A DNA stretch of 64,000 bases from Dryococelus australis (taxonomy: Eukaryota > Arthropoda > Insecta > Phasmatodea > Phasmatidae), in the NCBI GenBank assembly GCA_029891345.1, contig CM057009.1:227503620-227567619 (forward strand), given 5' to 3'. A program made the translations under genes and the position numbers. This document shows, piece by piece, positions 25,400 through 35,749 of this stretch. The notes under the pieces are model-generated. The model was not told the origin of the DNA. It was given only the letters and a program-made list of their open reading frames with translations, and did not search any database. Positions within the stretch are counted from its first letter, which is position 1. Every line of letters begins with the position of its first letter.

Positions 25400-25760
25400 C
25401 GGACTACTAACGAATGAATGATATGTTTGGCTTGACCAAATATTTATTTTGCACTAGTATTTTTCAGCAGATGAACTGTGTATATGTGCAATTTGAATTT
25501 TATTGGCAATATATTGTTTTTATGAAATGTTTTGGCCAAATAGAATTTTTTAAAGGTTACGGATTATGGTATCCCCTTTAAAATTCAACCAAGCTCTCTT
25601 CCATTCTGGTTTGAACAAATGTTAAATGTTTTACATGTTGGTTTGTAGTAGACACCAAAATAGAATTTCTAAAGTTACGGATGACTGTATCTCCTTTAAA
25701 ATTCAACCCCAATTTCTCTTCCATTTTGGCTTGACCAATCGTAAGAAAAAAAAAAACCAA
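25400..25760 (-). repeat. Two to three units related to the 60.1-60.85 kb palindrome array
   Basis: Units contain TTAAAATTCAACC, CTCTCTTCCATT.TGG and GACCAA.TGTAAA-like words. Read on the minus strand they align with units at 60,180-60,850: a TTTACATTTG-type palindrome half, then GGAAGAGA, then a (G)GTA.G.CA(A)AAATGCTAACC-like stretch. They lie just downstream of the Merlin relic. Confidence 0.6.
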
Positions 25761-25899
25761 TTATATAAATTAATATTTATATTCCGTTACTTATTTTATA
25801 GCAAAAAAAAAAAACAATCTGTTCTGTTCGAAATATCACATTGCCTATGAGGTGTGGGGGATGGGGGTTAGTCAGTCGTTAGTTTTTTCATGAGGAAGG

Positions 25900-26130
25900 T
25901 AGCTAATTTTTGTATTTTCAGTAAATGGTTCGTTGCTGTTCGATGCTTCCAGTTCTTTGTTTTTTGGTAAAATGTGTAACGTGTTTCCGGTTTTGTGAAA
26001 AACTGATTGCTGTTTTTCGAAGAAAAAAAATCGTAGTCTGCTTCTAGGTCAAACTACGAATGCCTACGTTTTCTTCTTTTAATGTAATATATTTAGTCAT
26101 AATGCCAAACACACAGTTGTTGTCGAGTGC
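25900..26130 (-). pseudogene. Decayed paralogue of the 26.3-26.5 kb small ORF
   Basis: The minus-strand reading from an ATG at 26,100 begins M-T-K-Y-I-T-L-K and stops after about 20 codons. The DNA of 25,860-26,150 aligns with 26,195-26,550 (shared TTAGTCAT/TTAGCCAT, TTGTTGTCGAGTG and CGTAGTCT.CTTCT words). It is therefore one half of a tandem gene duplication. Function is not recognised. Confidence 0.5.
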
Positions 26131-26291
26131 GCAAACGAAGTAACATTTTTTTTTTAACATTGTTCTAAATCACTCTGACAGAAATATAAGTATTTGTTCG
26201 GGTGGAAGGGTTCTACGATCGTCAGTTTCCTCACTGAGAAGGTCGTCCGTATCTTCACCTTCTGTAGACGATTCTTGCAATCCGTTTCATC

Positions 26292-26489
26292 TTAAGTTGG
26301 TTCGTTGCGTGAAGGATTTATGTTTTTGAAATCGTAAAACTTATCATTATTGTCTCTTGTACTAAAAACCGTAGAAAAAATATTTCGTAGTCTTCTTCTC
26401 CATGTCATAACGTCATGTCGATTAGTTTTTTTAGAGTAAAATCTGTGAGATCGACTGCCCTCATCTTTAAATGTAAGATATTTAGCCAT
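26292..26489 (-). CDS. Unrecognised small basic protein, tandem paralogue
   Basis: An open minus-strand frame starts at an ATG at 26,489 and runs about 65 codons. It begins MAKYLTFK and has a basic middle with Arg-rich WRRRLRN and an Asn/Asp-rich end. A TATA-like TTTATATATATAC lies on the same strand at 26,555-26,567, about 70 bp upstream, which suggests this start. The frame stays open further upstream to 26,681, but that part has no ATG-supported extension. Its neighbour at 25.9-26.1 kb is a broken copy. No domain is recognised; lineage-specific viral or transposon cargo is possible. Confidence 0.4.
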   Translation of the reverse strand: MAKYLTFKDEGSRSHRFYSKKTNRHDVMTWRRRLRNIFSTVFSTRDNNDKFYDFKNINPSRNEPT

Positions 26490-26739
26490 GATACTAAAAC
26501 ACAGTGGTTGTCGAGTGTACGAACACATATTGAAGCTATAATGACCGAGGTTCAGTATATATATAAAGATGGTCGTGTCAAAAACGAGAGTGGACGTTTC
26601 TGTTTTGAGAAATAATTCATTTTTTGAAGGCAGCTTGCGTTTTTGAAAGTGGCCACGCCCGACTACATAAGCCACTGCCATTTTTGTACGTAACCTTTCC
26701 GTTTTTTGAAGTAAAGAAAAGATCTTACAATTTTTTGAA

Positions 26740-26960
26740 TCTGATCTTCGAGTTTTTTGAAGTAAAAATGAAAGTGGCCTTCACTTTTGAAGTAAAAACG
26801 TAAGTGGCCTTCGTTTTTGAAGTAAAAAATAAGTTCTTGGCGTTTTTTAAATCGACCTTTCGTTTTTGAAGTAAAAAATAAGTTCTTGTCATTTTTTGAA
26901 GTGACCTTTCGTTTTTGAAAGAGGACTTTCCATTTTTGAAGGCTGCCTCCGCTTTTGTTT
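26740..26960. repeat. Short tandem repeat (GTTTTTGAAGTAAAAA units)
   Basis: About six diverged copies of a 35-45 bp unit built on CGTTTTTGAAGTAAAAAATA and AAGTGGCCTT. The minus-strand frame over it (26,725-27,042) encodes a Lys/Phe/Thr-rich repeat protein that I regard as a by-product. Confidence 0.75.
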
Positions 26961-27071
26961 GATGCGGAAGTTTTTGACTTTCAGTTTTTGTAAGAGGCCA
27001 AACGCTATAGTATAAATAAGGAATCTTCGTATCTATAGTCACATTTTAGGACTTGTAACTGAACAAGCATC

Positions 27072-27560
27072 ATGTTTTTCAATGTGCATGGATTCTATAC
27101 TAACGACGGTTTTGTCGTAAAAGAGTTTTCAATAAGTTATTTGGACGGTAAAACCGAAACACGAACATTCCTTCCTCCATTTTCGTAGGACTGTTTGAGT
27201 GAAAAAGATTAGTATACAAATAGTTCGGTGACAAAAAATATACATTGTTTAATATGGTAGAAAGGAACGATTCCTTATTCGGATAGAAATCAGAAATTTA
27301 TTATCTGATTGGCAGATGGAGCTGGGAAACTTTATACATTGCAGGACCTTCGCACAAAAATTGTTAAATGAATTACTTGATAATAGAGAAATCAGAGTTG
27401 TAGACATTAAGGTAGAATACATGTATCTAGCATTTTAAGTCCTCGCAAAATTGCACTCCATTCGGCAACATAGATGTTTCGCTTACGCATAGGTTAACTA
27501 GCACAGTGTGAACACCACCGAGTTGCTGTTGTTACACCAGCTTGCAATTTGCAGGTATGT
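27072..27560 (+). pseudogene. FHGL-family mobile-element protein, broken copy 1
   Basis: From an ATG at 27,072 the frame reads about 40 codons. It includes an HGFYTNDGFVVKE block and TRTFLPPFS, then hits TAG. Later pieces in other frames keep an NIHCLIW..G block and a C-terminal H..CFAYA block. The order PPFSW ... FHGL.W..G ... C..H...CA..K matches an uncharacterised protein family that I know mainly from mobile-element-rich invertebrate genomes. That assignment is from memory of the pattern, not from a search. Function is unknown. At least three stops and frameshifts. A second copy lies at 35,040-35,500 in the same orientation, on the other side of the Polinton-like element. Confidence 0.5.
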
Positions 27561-27719
27561 TATTGCACTATATTTGCACTGTAAAGGTTATTGGTTGCTT
27601 TCAGAAATTAATAATTTAAAATTAAATACATTACAGGCATGTCTTTGCACTATAATTCCACTATAAAACTTATTGGTTGCTTTTAGAAATTAATAATTCA
27701 AATATAAAACATAAATATT

Positions 27720-27760
27720 AATTAACAATAAATTATATATACACACACACACACTTTGAA
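27720..27760. repeat. (TA)n(CA)n microsatellite
   Basis: Short TATATA run followed by a CA run at about 27,733-27,755. Confidence 0.85.
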
Positions 27761-27859
27761 CAAATCACACAATATTTACAATTTAAACTTTCTTTTTCAA
27801 TTTAGTACCCAAAAATGTTAATATTTCTTCAAATTTTGTTATTTTACAATCTAATAAAT

Positions 27860-28225
27860 TTAATTTATTTCTAGGGCCTGCTCCACCGGCCATGTGGGTG
27901 TTGCTGGTCGACGTTGGGAATGTGTTGATTGTCGACATTGCTGATAAGTCTGCCCTGGTTTAGGGCCATGTAATGGTGCTCCTAATATGTGTCTTGATGC
28001 GGGTTGCCCTGGTGTAATAGGACCATGCAATGAGTCTCCCAACATGTAATTAATTAAGATTTGATCTTGTCTTGGTTGATGTGCCATGCAGCCTGGGGAG
28101 CAGTGTCTTGGTTGATGTTGCATGCAGCTTGGGGAGCAATGTCTTTGTTGATGTTCCATGCACCCTGAGGAGCAGTGTCCCGTTTGTTCTTGTTGAGTCC
28201 CGCAGCTCCCATGATCCGGTTCCAT
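27860..28225 (-). CDS. Cys/His/Gln-rich repeat protein beside the Polinton-like element
   Basis: An intact minus-strand frame runs from an ATG at 28,225 to TAA at 27,860, about 121 codons. The N-terminal half contains three to four copies of a 12-residue repeat of the form HCSPGCMQHQPR. These are encoded by a 36 bp DNA repeat whose CATGCA words start at 28,085, 28,121 and 28,157. The C-terminal half is rich in Pro, Gly, Gln and His. The start lies only 17 bp outside the left TIR of the neighbouring element. Because the repeat length is a multiple of three and the frame is open throughout in a region full of stops, it may be a real gene. An open minisatellite by chance is the alternative. Metal binding through the C-x3-C/H pattern is only a guess. 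Confidence 0.4.
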   Translation of the reverse strand: MEPDHGSCGTQQEQTGHCSSGCMEHQQRHCSPSCMQHQPRHCSPGCMAHQPRQDQILINYMLGDSLHGPITPGQPASRHILGAPLHGPKPGQTYQQCRQSTHSQRRPATPTWPVEQALEIN

Positions 28226-28241
28226 AAAATAGCTCTGTGGT

Positions 28242-28490
28242 AGTAGATGGTATATGAGAGAGCTAGTGCAGCGCACTTTTTTTAAATCGAAAATGAAGCC
28301 ATTTTATGCCAAATTTTTCTAGAAATCTCATTTGACGTCAGTTTTCAACTCTCAAAAACAAGGAAAAATAAGACAAAATGAGACAAATTTTCCAATATTT
28401 CACATAATTGCGTGCAGGATTTGTGCTGATTAAAAAACAAGCAATTTTCGTCAAAAATCAAGCAAATTAACAATTTTTCCAAAATAGGCA
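28242..28490 (+). repeat. Left TIR of the Polinton-like element
   Basis: Matches the reverse complement of about 34,330-34,619. Shared words include TCATTTGAC.TCA.TTTTCAACT, CAAAAACAAG, TTTCACATAAT.GC.TGCAG and AAAATCAAGCAA. CAAGCAA/TTGCTTG words recur within it. Confidence 0.85.
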
Positions 28491-28989
28491 TTTCAGATTT
28501 TTCATTCTCAAAAACAAGCAAATTTAAGCAAAAAAGGTAAAATCATGTGATATAAAATCATATTATTCTTTACATTTTATATTCGAAGCTCTACTAATTT
28601 TTCTTAAAAACTTCTTCTATTGCTCTAGATTTTCACCAATTTCTCGAAGTTCGTATTTATTGCCAATGTTATCCAAGATTGATAATTGTTATCTTTGTAA
28701 ATTTGAATGAAATTTGCGAACCATATTTTTAAGATTTTCAGGTGCATTATTTAATCTATAGGAAGGTGGTCTTGAACCACTACTATTAACTTTTAAAATG
28801 TTATTCAACCTGCATAGAAACCAAGGTATTGTTATTATATTTAATGAAGAATATAAATGTATTAAGATACAAGAGAAAACTCATTCAGAATTATGAAAAT
28901 GATTTTTATTTGATCAATGAATTCATCTATATCATTAAAAATTCGTAAATTTTTTTAATGTAACCACTCGACTATAAGTCTAAAATATG

Positions 28990-29290
28990 ATATTAAAAAA
29001 TCGAAACATTTTGTTGATTCTTCCATTTAATAATATTAAACTTTCATATAATTCAGTAATTTTTTCTTTCAAATAATCATACATTAGATTTCTTTTACTA
29101 ATTAAAACAACATTACAAACTGTAGCTTCTTCTGCAACAGCTTTATTAAATGCAACACTAATTTTTATATTTGTTGTTTTTTAACTGCAGTAGTTTTTCT
29201 ATACGAAAAATCTATAACATATAATGGTCTTCACCCCCAAAATGAATAGTAATGAATATCACCATCGAAATTTACAGTTGGTTTATAATA
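28990..29290 (-). pseudogene. Unrecognised coding fragment in the Polinton-like element
   Basis: The minus strand reads as protein-like pieces (an NFDGDIHYYSFWG block near 29,260 and a VAFNKAVAEEATVCNVVLIS block near 29,130) separated by stops and a frame change. It lies downstream of the polymerase on the same strand. No family is assigned. Confidence 0.35.
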
Positions 29291-29429
29291 AAGTTCATTA
29301 TTTCTATAGTTGGTTTCTTGTTTGATTTTTTAATTTATAAATTTTTGCAACAAATAATATTGAACTGACATCAGAGAATGTGAAAAATATACTTGTAGTT
29401 TAATGTAAATTTGATATTAAATTTTATGA

Positions 29430-29780
29430 GTAATTATCCAATATGCTTGGTTTTGAGATAAATATGCTTATTGATGAAGGCAAAGTTGTTGTAGGTTCAT
29501 TACCCAATTTTAATTCATTTAAAACAATAAACATTATAATTTGGCATATGAAATGTTCATATAATATGACGAATCTAATAATTTAGAAGCTTATGTAATT
29601 GCTAGTTTTCCACCAAAAATAGTCTTGGCTTCAGAGATTATGTTAGTTATGAATCACCATATCCATTTTATAGAATAAATAATGAGTGGTTTTGTTTTAG
29701 AAATTAGGGAGGAAAATGGTAAACTGATTCATTTTGATAGTTCTGATATCGATATTGTTTTGGAATTTAAAGATATTTAA
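29430..29780 (+). pseudogene. Candidate Polinton virion-type protein, C-terminal fragment
   Basis: Plus-strand pieces read MLGFEINMLIDEG at about 29,442, then a YPFYRINNEW block near 29,660, then after a frame change an end of the type EIREENGKLIHFDSSDIDIV that stops with TAA at 29,780. The pattern of an 'I.f.I.D.nG..i.F.....i.l.L.f' ending resembles C-termini of proteins encoded in Polinton-rich invertebrate loci. I recall that pattern and have not searched for it. Transcription converges with the polymerase on the other strand. Broken by stops and at least one frameshift. Confidence 0.35.
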
Positions 29781-29829
29781 AATAAAAAATAGAAATATAA
29801 TAATATAAAAATTAATTTAAAATTATACA

Positions 29830-32245
29830 TTTTGATACACATATGGTAATGCATATATTTTATTTTCTACTTTAATCATTTTGTCATCATAAGGACTTAA
29901 TATGACTTTATTAACTTCTACAGTACATATTTTAAGCATTCCACTCCTTATTAAATTCACTGTTCTATATTATATTTTTTCTTTAAAGAAACAATTCTTA
30001 TAGTCCTCAAATGTAATTCTCTTGCTAACAACACACTTCTTTACATCTTTTGATATTTTATTTTATTTTTTATCAATTCTATATGCATACATTTTTGCTC
30101 TTAAATCAACACATTATACCATTATTTTCCCATTACATTCGTCTTTCATCTTACCTACAACTTTCTTATTTATTTTTGGTATGTTATATATTATCCTTTG
30201 GGTAATCCACATGTATAAAATTTTTCTTTCATTGTTTCATTGTCTTTGTAAAAATCTTCCATTTTTATGTTATAAATTTGCGAATCAGTGTCTTGATAGC
30301 ACATTACTATTTTATCACCATATATGGTTTCATTACTTTATAATGAAAATAATACATTAATTATATTGATAGATATAAAATTGACATACCAACATAAATA
30401 GGCTTATTAAATTTTACACTTGTTTGTTCACATGTAAAGCTGCAAGATTCTCATTAAATATATAACTTCTTTTGAAATTTGGTTTTGCTACTAATTTTTC
30501 AAATTTTTCTGCATCTGGTATTAATCTTATATTTACTCTGCTTCTTACATTTTCCATTCTTTACCAAACACACAATTATTCACCAGCTTGTAAAAATCTT
30601 CTTCGAAATCATTTTTTGTGTTAGTTCTTGTCGATGTATTAAAATCTGTATACTTTCTTAACCAATTGCGATAGTGTATTACATTCTTTTGTTTATTATC
30701 TAAAGTTGTTAATAATTTAGATAGATTTGTTCCTGGAACTACCTTATTTGTCTGGACAACATGGAAGATCTTTAAGTAAGTTAGGTAGATCTTGTGGAAA
30801 CTTTAAATCTATTTCTAAAATGTAATCATATTCACAATCATTATTAAGATTTAATATATAATTTTGCTTAAAATATAATTTAAATTATGGAATAGCAACC
30901 CATTCAAAACCACTATATGGTATATATTGTGACATTGCCCAACCATATAAATTATTAGCATCGAGATATGTTAAATAGTTGGACTCTTGATTTGGATTAA
31001 AATCTTCTAAATGTTTGTTATTGGCTTTCACATGTCACTTAAAACATTGCGTTACTACCTCTAATTCATTTTTCAATTATTACAATCATAGCATTGTTAT
31101 GTAATAAATCTAGTGGTTGTTTGGTCATTTTTAACATTGCATCCCAAGATAATCCTGGTGATGTAAAATACCCTTCAGGATATAATTCATATGCATTCAT
31201 ACACATATTTCTGAAATTTTCAAATATATCTGCCAATTGTATTACATCACTTTGAAATATAAATCTTGATATTCACCAATGTTTTTCATATTAAATTGGT
31301 TCCATACAAGTCTTGCATGCTCAAAATCATCGGCATTATATCGGATTCATTTAATTTATTGTAAAATTCACTCAGTTTCTTCCATTTTCTTCCAACCATC
31401 TATATAATTACATGGGTAAACACCACTTCTTATAACTTAATCAATTTTATCTTTTGAAAAATGTTTTTGATTATGTTTAAAATATGTTTTGATGTTTAAT
31501 TTTGATCTTTAGTTAAATTAGATGATAATTTGTCGAAATTTATTGATATTTTCTTTAGAATAGATCCAAAATCGACATATATTGTGAAAGGAACTTTCGT
31601 TAAATGTTTAATATTTTTAACTTTTATTTGTTGGCCTTTAAAAGGTAATGTTATTTTTACCGATTCATTTTTAGAATAGTCTTTGGTATGTTTATTTAAT
31701 TTATTTTGAGAACAAAATAATTGAAGACACATATCACACATATAAGTTTTACCATAGTGTTGAATTTTTTTTTGTGCAGAAAGCAGCTATGATCCAACAA
31801 TAATGAGAATTCTTATCATCTTTGAAATAAAGTAAATTTATGTTTTTCCTTTTTATTTTTTGTAAGTTTTAGTGGAAATACTGTACACTCACCTTTAATA
31901 GAGTTTACATTTATAGATGTATAAATTTTTCTATTTTTGGTATACCATCAATTTTTATACGATATTTATATTATCAATTACTTTATTAATATTAAGTCCC
32001 ACGTTTCTGTATTTAGTAACTATTTGCGGATCTTTATCTGCTGGATACAATGCTGATTTCATTGACCAAAGAAAACATTTATGATAATTATTTTTCACAT
32101 TAATACACGCTTGTTTCATCTTAATAAATTCCAGTAGGTCAATATACGATGCCCCATTTAAAAGATTATACTTACTTGTAGCTTGTATTTCAATTGCTCT
32201 ATCTGAAATCCTTCCTGCACCTCTTTTTTGAAATTCAGATAATTG
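29830..32245 (-). pseudogene. Degraded protein-primed-type family B DNA polymerase (Polinton/adintovirus-like)
   Basis: Reading the minus strand from high to low coordinates, the order matches this PolB family. First comes an N-terminal KCFLW block with a 'GASYIDL' lead (about 32,150-32,050). Next is a C-x2-C zinc-finger-like segment (CDMC) followed by the Exo I region IYVDFG (31,741-31,570), where the usual acidic residue after DF is Gly. Then motif A, DANNLYGWAMSQ, at 30,962-30,927, and motif C, YQDTDS, at 30,298-30,281. Last is a C-terminal block with a SPYDDK motif (about 29,920-29,895). The catalytic Asp residues of motifs A and C are still readable. Frameshifts and stops interrupt it at many points, so it is a pseudogene. 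It would have replicated the element; it lies within the TIRs, as expected for Polintons. Confidence 0.88.
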
Positions 32246-33239
32246 TGTAATTATTTATTGTTTTATAATTTTATAAATCATTATAAATTCTTCTTTGTTT
32301 ATATTCTATGATTAAATGACTGGAATGTAAATAATTTTGCTTGATTATTTTCCTGCATGCGACAATTGGTATATAATTGAATGCTAGTTTTTAGCCCTCT
32401 GAATGTTCTAAGTTGAATCCACTTATTATCTCCAAAAACCATAGTTTGTATATAAGTTAAAAATTTATTAGGCTGTTCTAAATTAAAGGAATTCTCAATG
32501 TTGTAAGTTGATATTCTACCTTTAAAAGCTTCATTAACTCTGTAGTTTTTATTGCTTCTTCTAAGTCTTTTGTTTTTGAATACATTAGTAGAGAAAGGAA
32601 ATATTTCTTCTAAATTAATTTTATCTTGCTTATATAATTCATTTGTATTGGCATCTGATAAAAGTAAATTTGTAAAATTGTTCTTTTTTATACAGTCAGA
32701 TATCCCCTTGCTTTTATTTCTAGGTTTAACAAATAAATTATCAGAGAATGGAAATGATTATTTTAATTCATTTCTATCTTTTGAATATAGTTATTCGATA
32801 TTGACATATTAAAATTGTAAAGTTGCAAAAAAAAATTTTCTTTGCTCGTATATAATAAATTATATAATGGCTATAATTAAATCAGCTTTCTTTAGATTAT
32901 ACCAATGTTTAATTAAATCATATTCCCTTAGATTATACAGATATTTATTTTTAAATCTCTGCCTATAATTTTTTATTCTCTCACTGTCTTTTCACCCAAC
33001 TCAACTGCAAAATTGTCCTTCGTCACAATTCTTTATTTATAAAAAATAAAAATTTATAAAGGTTTAGAAAATATTTAAAAAAAAATCAGATTTGAGAAAA
33101 AAATATGTTTTTGGAAGATTTTAGTCATTTTTAAAAGGTTTTTTAAATAAATAAATGAACTCTATGGGATGAAATTGGAAAGGTATAAAATTATTTTAAA
33201 AATTGTAATATTTAACTTTATGGGTATATTTCTCACTAC

Positions 33240-33800
33240 AGCATTTTTGTTTATTGTTTAATGTTTGTCTTTAGTATTTTTGTTAATAAAAATAAATTTT
33301 TTGATTTATTCTCTTTACAAACTGTGCGTGTTTTTGTTGGAAATTTATCATTTTGAATTTCATTTAGAACATTTACTAATGTATTTTGCGATTTAGTTTT
33401 TTATGCTCTTTGGAATATGAAATATTAACATATTTTCTACATTCGCATAGTATTTTCTTATTAAAATATTTTTTTACATTTTGTTGCATGTATGTGTATA
33501 GTTGCTTATGAGGAGAAAATAAATCGATAGATTTATTCTCATTACATACTACACATGTCTTAGTTGAATAATCCTGTTGGATTTCATTTGTATTGTGTGA
33601 TTTACTATTTTATGCTTATTGATATATAATTTAAAAACATATTTTACACATTCGCATAGAGTTTTCAATTTTTTCATATTCATATATATTTCATATATTA
33701 AGCAGAATTTTTTTTACAGGTGCTGAACTTTGGTGTGTTTATGTGGTGAAAAACTTTCTATGTTTAATACTTTACCACACTTTTTACATTGCTTTGATGT
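33240..33800 (-). pseudogene. Tandem Cys-motif repeats in the Polinton-like element
   Basis: Three decayed copies of one module are readable on the minus strand. Each has a C-x2-C pair (CKKC, CVVC, or TVCKEN where the first Cys is lost), a hydrophobic FSPHK-like block, then LCEC.KYV and Y...HK. Copies are centred at about 33,770, 33,560 and 33,310. This may be a zinc-binding protein that expanded by internal duplication, or three small paralogues. It precedes the polymerase on the same strand. No family is recognised. Confidence 0.45.
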
Positions 33801-34329
33801 GGTATTATATTCCATTTCGAGAATAGTTTCAATTTTATTAATTAAGAAAATTAATTTATTAGAGAATGAAAATTTTTTTCTCGTAAATAATTTGTTTCTT
33901 TATAAATACCACAAAAATATAGGCTCTGCTCAAAAAGTTGAACAATTCATGTGGATTCACTAAACTACCGAATCTATAAGTCGATAAAAGCTATGAAGCC
34001 ACAGGTTTTCGAATATAAGAATCAAATTCTGGTAAAAAAATTAAAAAAAAAAGATTAATTGCATTCTAGATCGAAAGTATAAAATTACTTTATCAGACTG
34101 CTATGCGAAGATAATTAATGGAAATGATTTCAAATTAATGAATGAAATACAAGTTTTTTTTTGGTATATAAGGTTTTAAAATAAATGAAAAATGGAAAAT
34201 CTGTGCACGATATTGAATTCCCCTTAAAAATATACAAATTCTATTAATTTGAATCTTTTTAATATTTCACCTGTTTTAAGCTTATTTTTTTTGTTTTTAG
34301 ATTATATTTGCTTGATTTTGATTACTCGC

Positions 34330-34619
34330 TTGTAAAATAGGCATTTCTATAAAACGTGGAAATTTGCTTGAGTTTGCGGTAAAATTTCTTGATTTTCGAT
34401 AAAAATTGCATGTTTTTGTAGTATGAAAAGTTCTGCATGCCATTATGTGAAATTGTGGAACATTTGCTTGGTTTTGGCTTAATTTTGCTTGTTTTTGAGA
34501 GTTGAAAATTGATGTCAAATGAGGTTTCTAGAAATTTGAAAATGCTAAAAGTTGGCTTAAAATTGCTTGATTTTCGATGAAAAAATGCTTTGTGCTCGCT
34601 CTCTCAATTACCATCTACT
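34330..34619 (-). repeat. Right TIR of the Polinton-like element
   Basis: Inverted partner of 28,242-28,490, with TTGCTTG words at several positions. Confidence 0.85.
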
Positions 34620-35039
34620 CAGGATCTCAACCACTGCCTTGGCTGATCCATCACAGTATAGTTCACAGTGTGCCTGAACTGCAGCGGTTGCCATAGCTAT
34701 CTACACGATCATTTATTTACAAGAAGATATCCCTCCTTCTCCTCTCATTGTTTCTCAGTTGACCCCATTGTTACGTGTGCAGTGGCAACGTCAATTGCCA
34801 TTTCCTATTGTTACCTAGTTCTACAATCATGCAGAAACACCGACCACGCCCAAGGTTTCCGAGATAGTACAAATAGTGAGAAATCTTACAACCAAGACAC
34901 AGTATCGACAGGAAGGTAGCATAGCTTGCGACCGTCCAGGAAGGCACTGATAGCATGAGAAAATCAGTCGATAGTGTAGTTTAGCTCAATAGATACTTTG
35001 CATTTAAACACGTTTTGCAACAGGCGAAGATTTCGTGCC

Positions 35040-35500
35040 AACGTCACTGATGTTGTGAAGACACTATCTGTAAAGTATATATAAATGAGACCTTGGAAAC
35101 TGTAAAATTCCTTCCTCCCTTTTCGTGGAATGATTTGGCTTCCAAAGATAAAAATTACAATATTCGGCTTACTAAAAATTTTCATGGTTTATTGTGGGAG
35201 GAAGGAGTGGTCTTGTAGGACTAAGCAAAAGAAGAAATTAACAATTTAATCGGGATGTATTCATGGGATAAATTTTTCGTTTGGAGGGCGGACCATAAAT
35301 TATGATTAGAGCAGTATGTCGACGAAATTAATATTATCAACATTCATGAAATGTGCGTTTGCCCATTGTATGATATTTTAGAGTTAATGTATCCGGAAGA
35401 ATGGTGTACGCATTCCGCCATCGGGTGGCTTTGTTCTAAATGTAATGCGGAACGAATTCATAGGTGGTATATAGATAATTATTGTAACGTTGTTCGAGTA
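35040..35500 (+). pseudogene. FHGL-family mobile-element protein, broken copy 2
   Basis: The plus strand reads KFLPPFSWNDL near 35,110, then a NFHGLLWEEG block near 35,185, a stop, then a C-terminal part with CVCPLYDILEL and a CTHSAIGWLCSKCNAERIHRW end (about 35,350-35,465). This keeps the full PPFSW ... FHGL.W..G ... C.H....CS.CN order that copy 1 (27,072-27,560) shows in worse condition. Two or more in-frame stops. Function unknown. The direct orientation of both copies on each side of a TIR element suggests the two copies predate, or are independent of, that insertion. Confidence 0.5.
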
Positions 35501-35705
35501 TGATATAATATGTCATTCATATATATTTTACCGAAACAATGTTATGGTACATTATTTAAATGTTGGTGCTAAGTGTTACGAGTGTTGTAATGCTGCATGT
35601 AAATGTTATGTAAACAATATTACCATATTTACGTGTAATTTATGCAAGTATGTACGAGAACGAACTAGTTGGACAGAACCAACCCTTTTTCATTTCCAGG
35701 TACGA

Positions 35706-35714
<9 letters not shown>

Positions 35715-35745
<31 letters not shown>
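35715..35745. repeat. (TA)n microsatellite
   Basis: About 15 TA units, uninterrupted. Confidence 0.95.
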
Positions 35746-35748
<3 letters not shown>

Positions 35749-35749
35749 G

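Larger units (their letters stand above)
28242..34619. mobile_element. Decayed Polinton/Maverick- or adintovirus-like element with TIRs
   Basis: The element is bounded by imperfect terminal inverted repeats of about 250-290 bp starting AGTAGATGG (28,242) and ending CCATCTACT (34,619). It is far more AT-rich than its flanks. It carries a protein-primed-type family B DNA polymerase in pieces (minus strand), Cys-motif repeats (minus strand), and a plus-strand fragment resembling Polinton-associated virion-type genes. Polintons usually span 15-20 kb and encode an integrase, ATPase and protease. None of these is visible, so this is an internally deleted copy or a short relative. No convincing 6 bp target duplication flanks it. 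Confidence 0.8.

Noticed and set aside
30022-30661. Plus-strand hydrophobic frames in the Polinton-like element
   Set aside because: They are the antisense of the polymerase palm region, which carries the YQDTDS motif on the minus strand.
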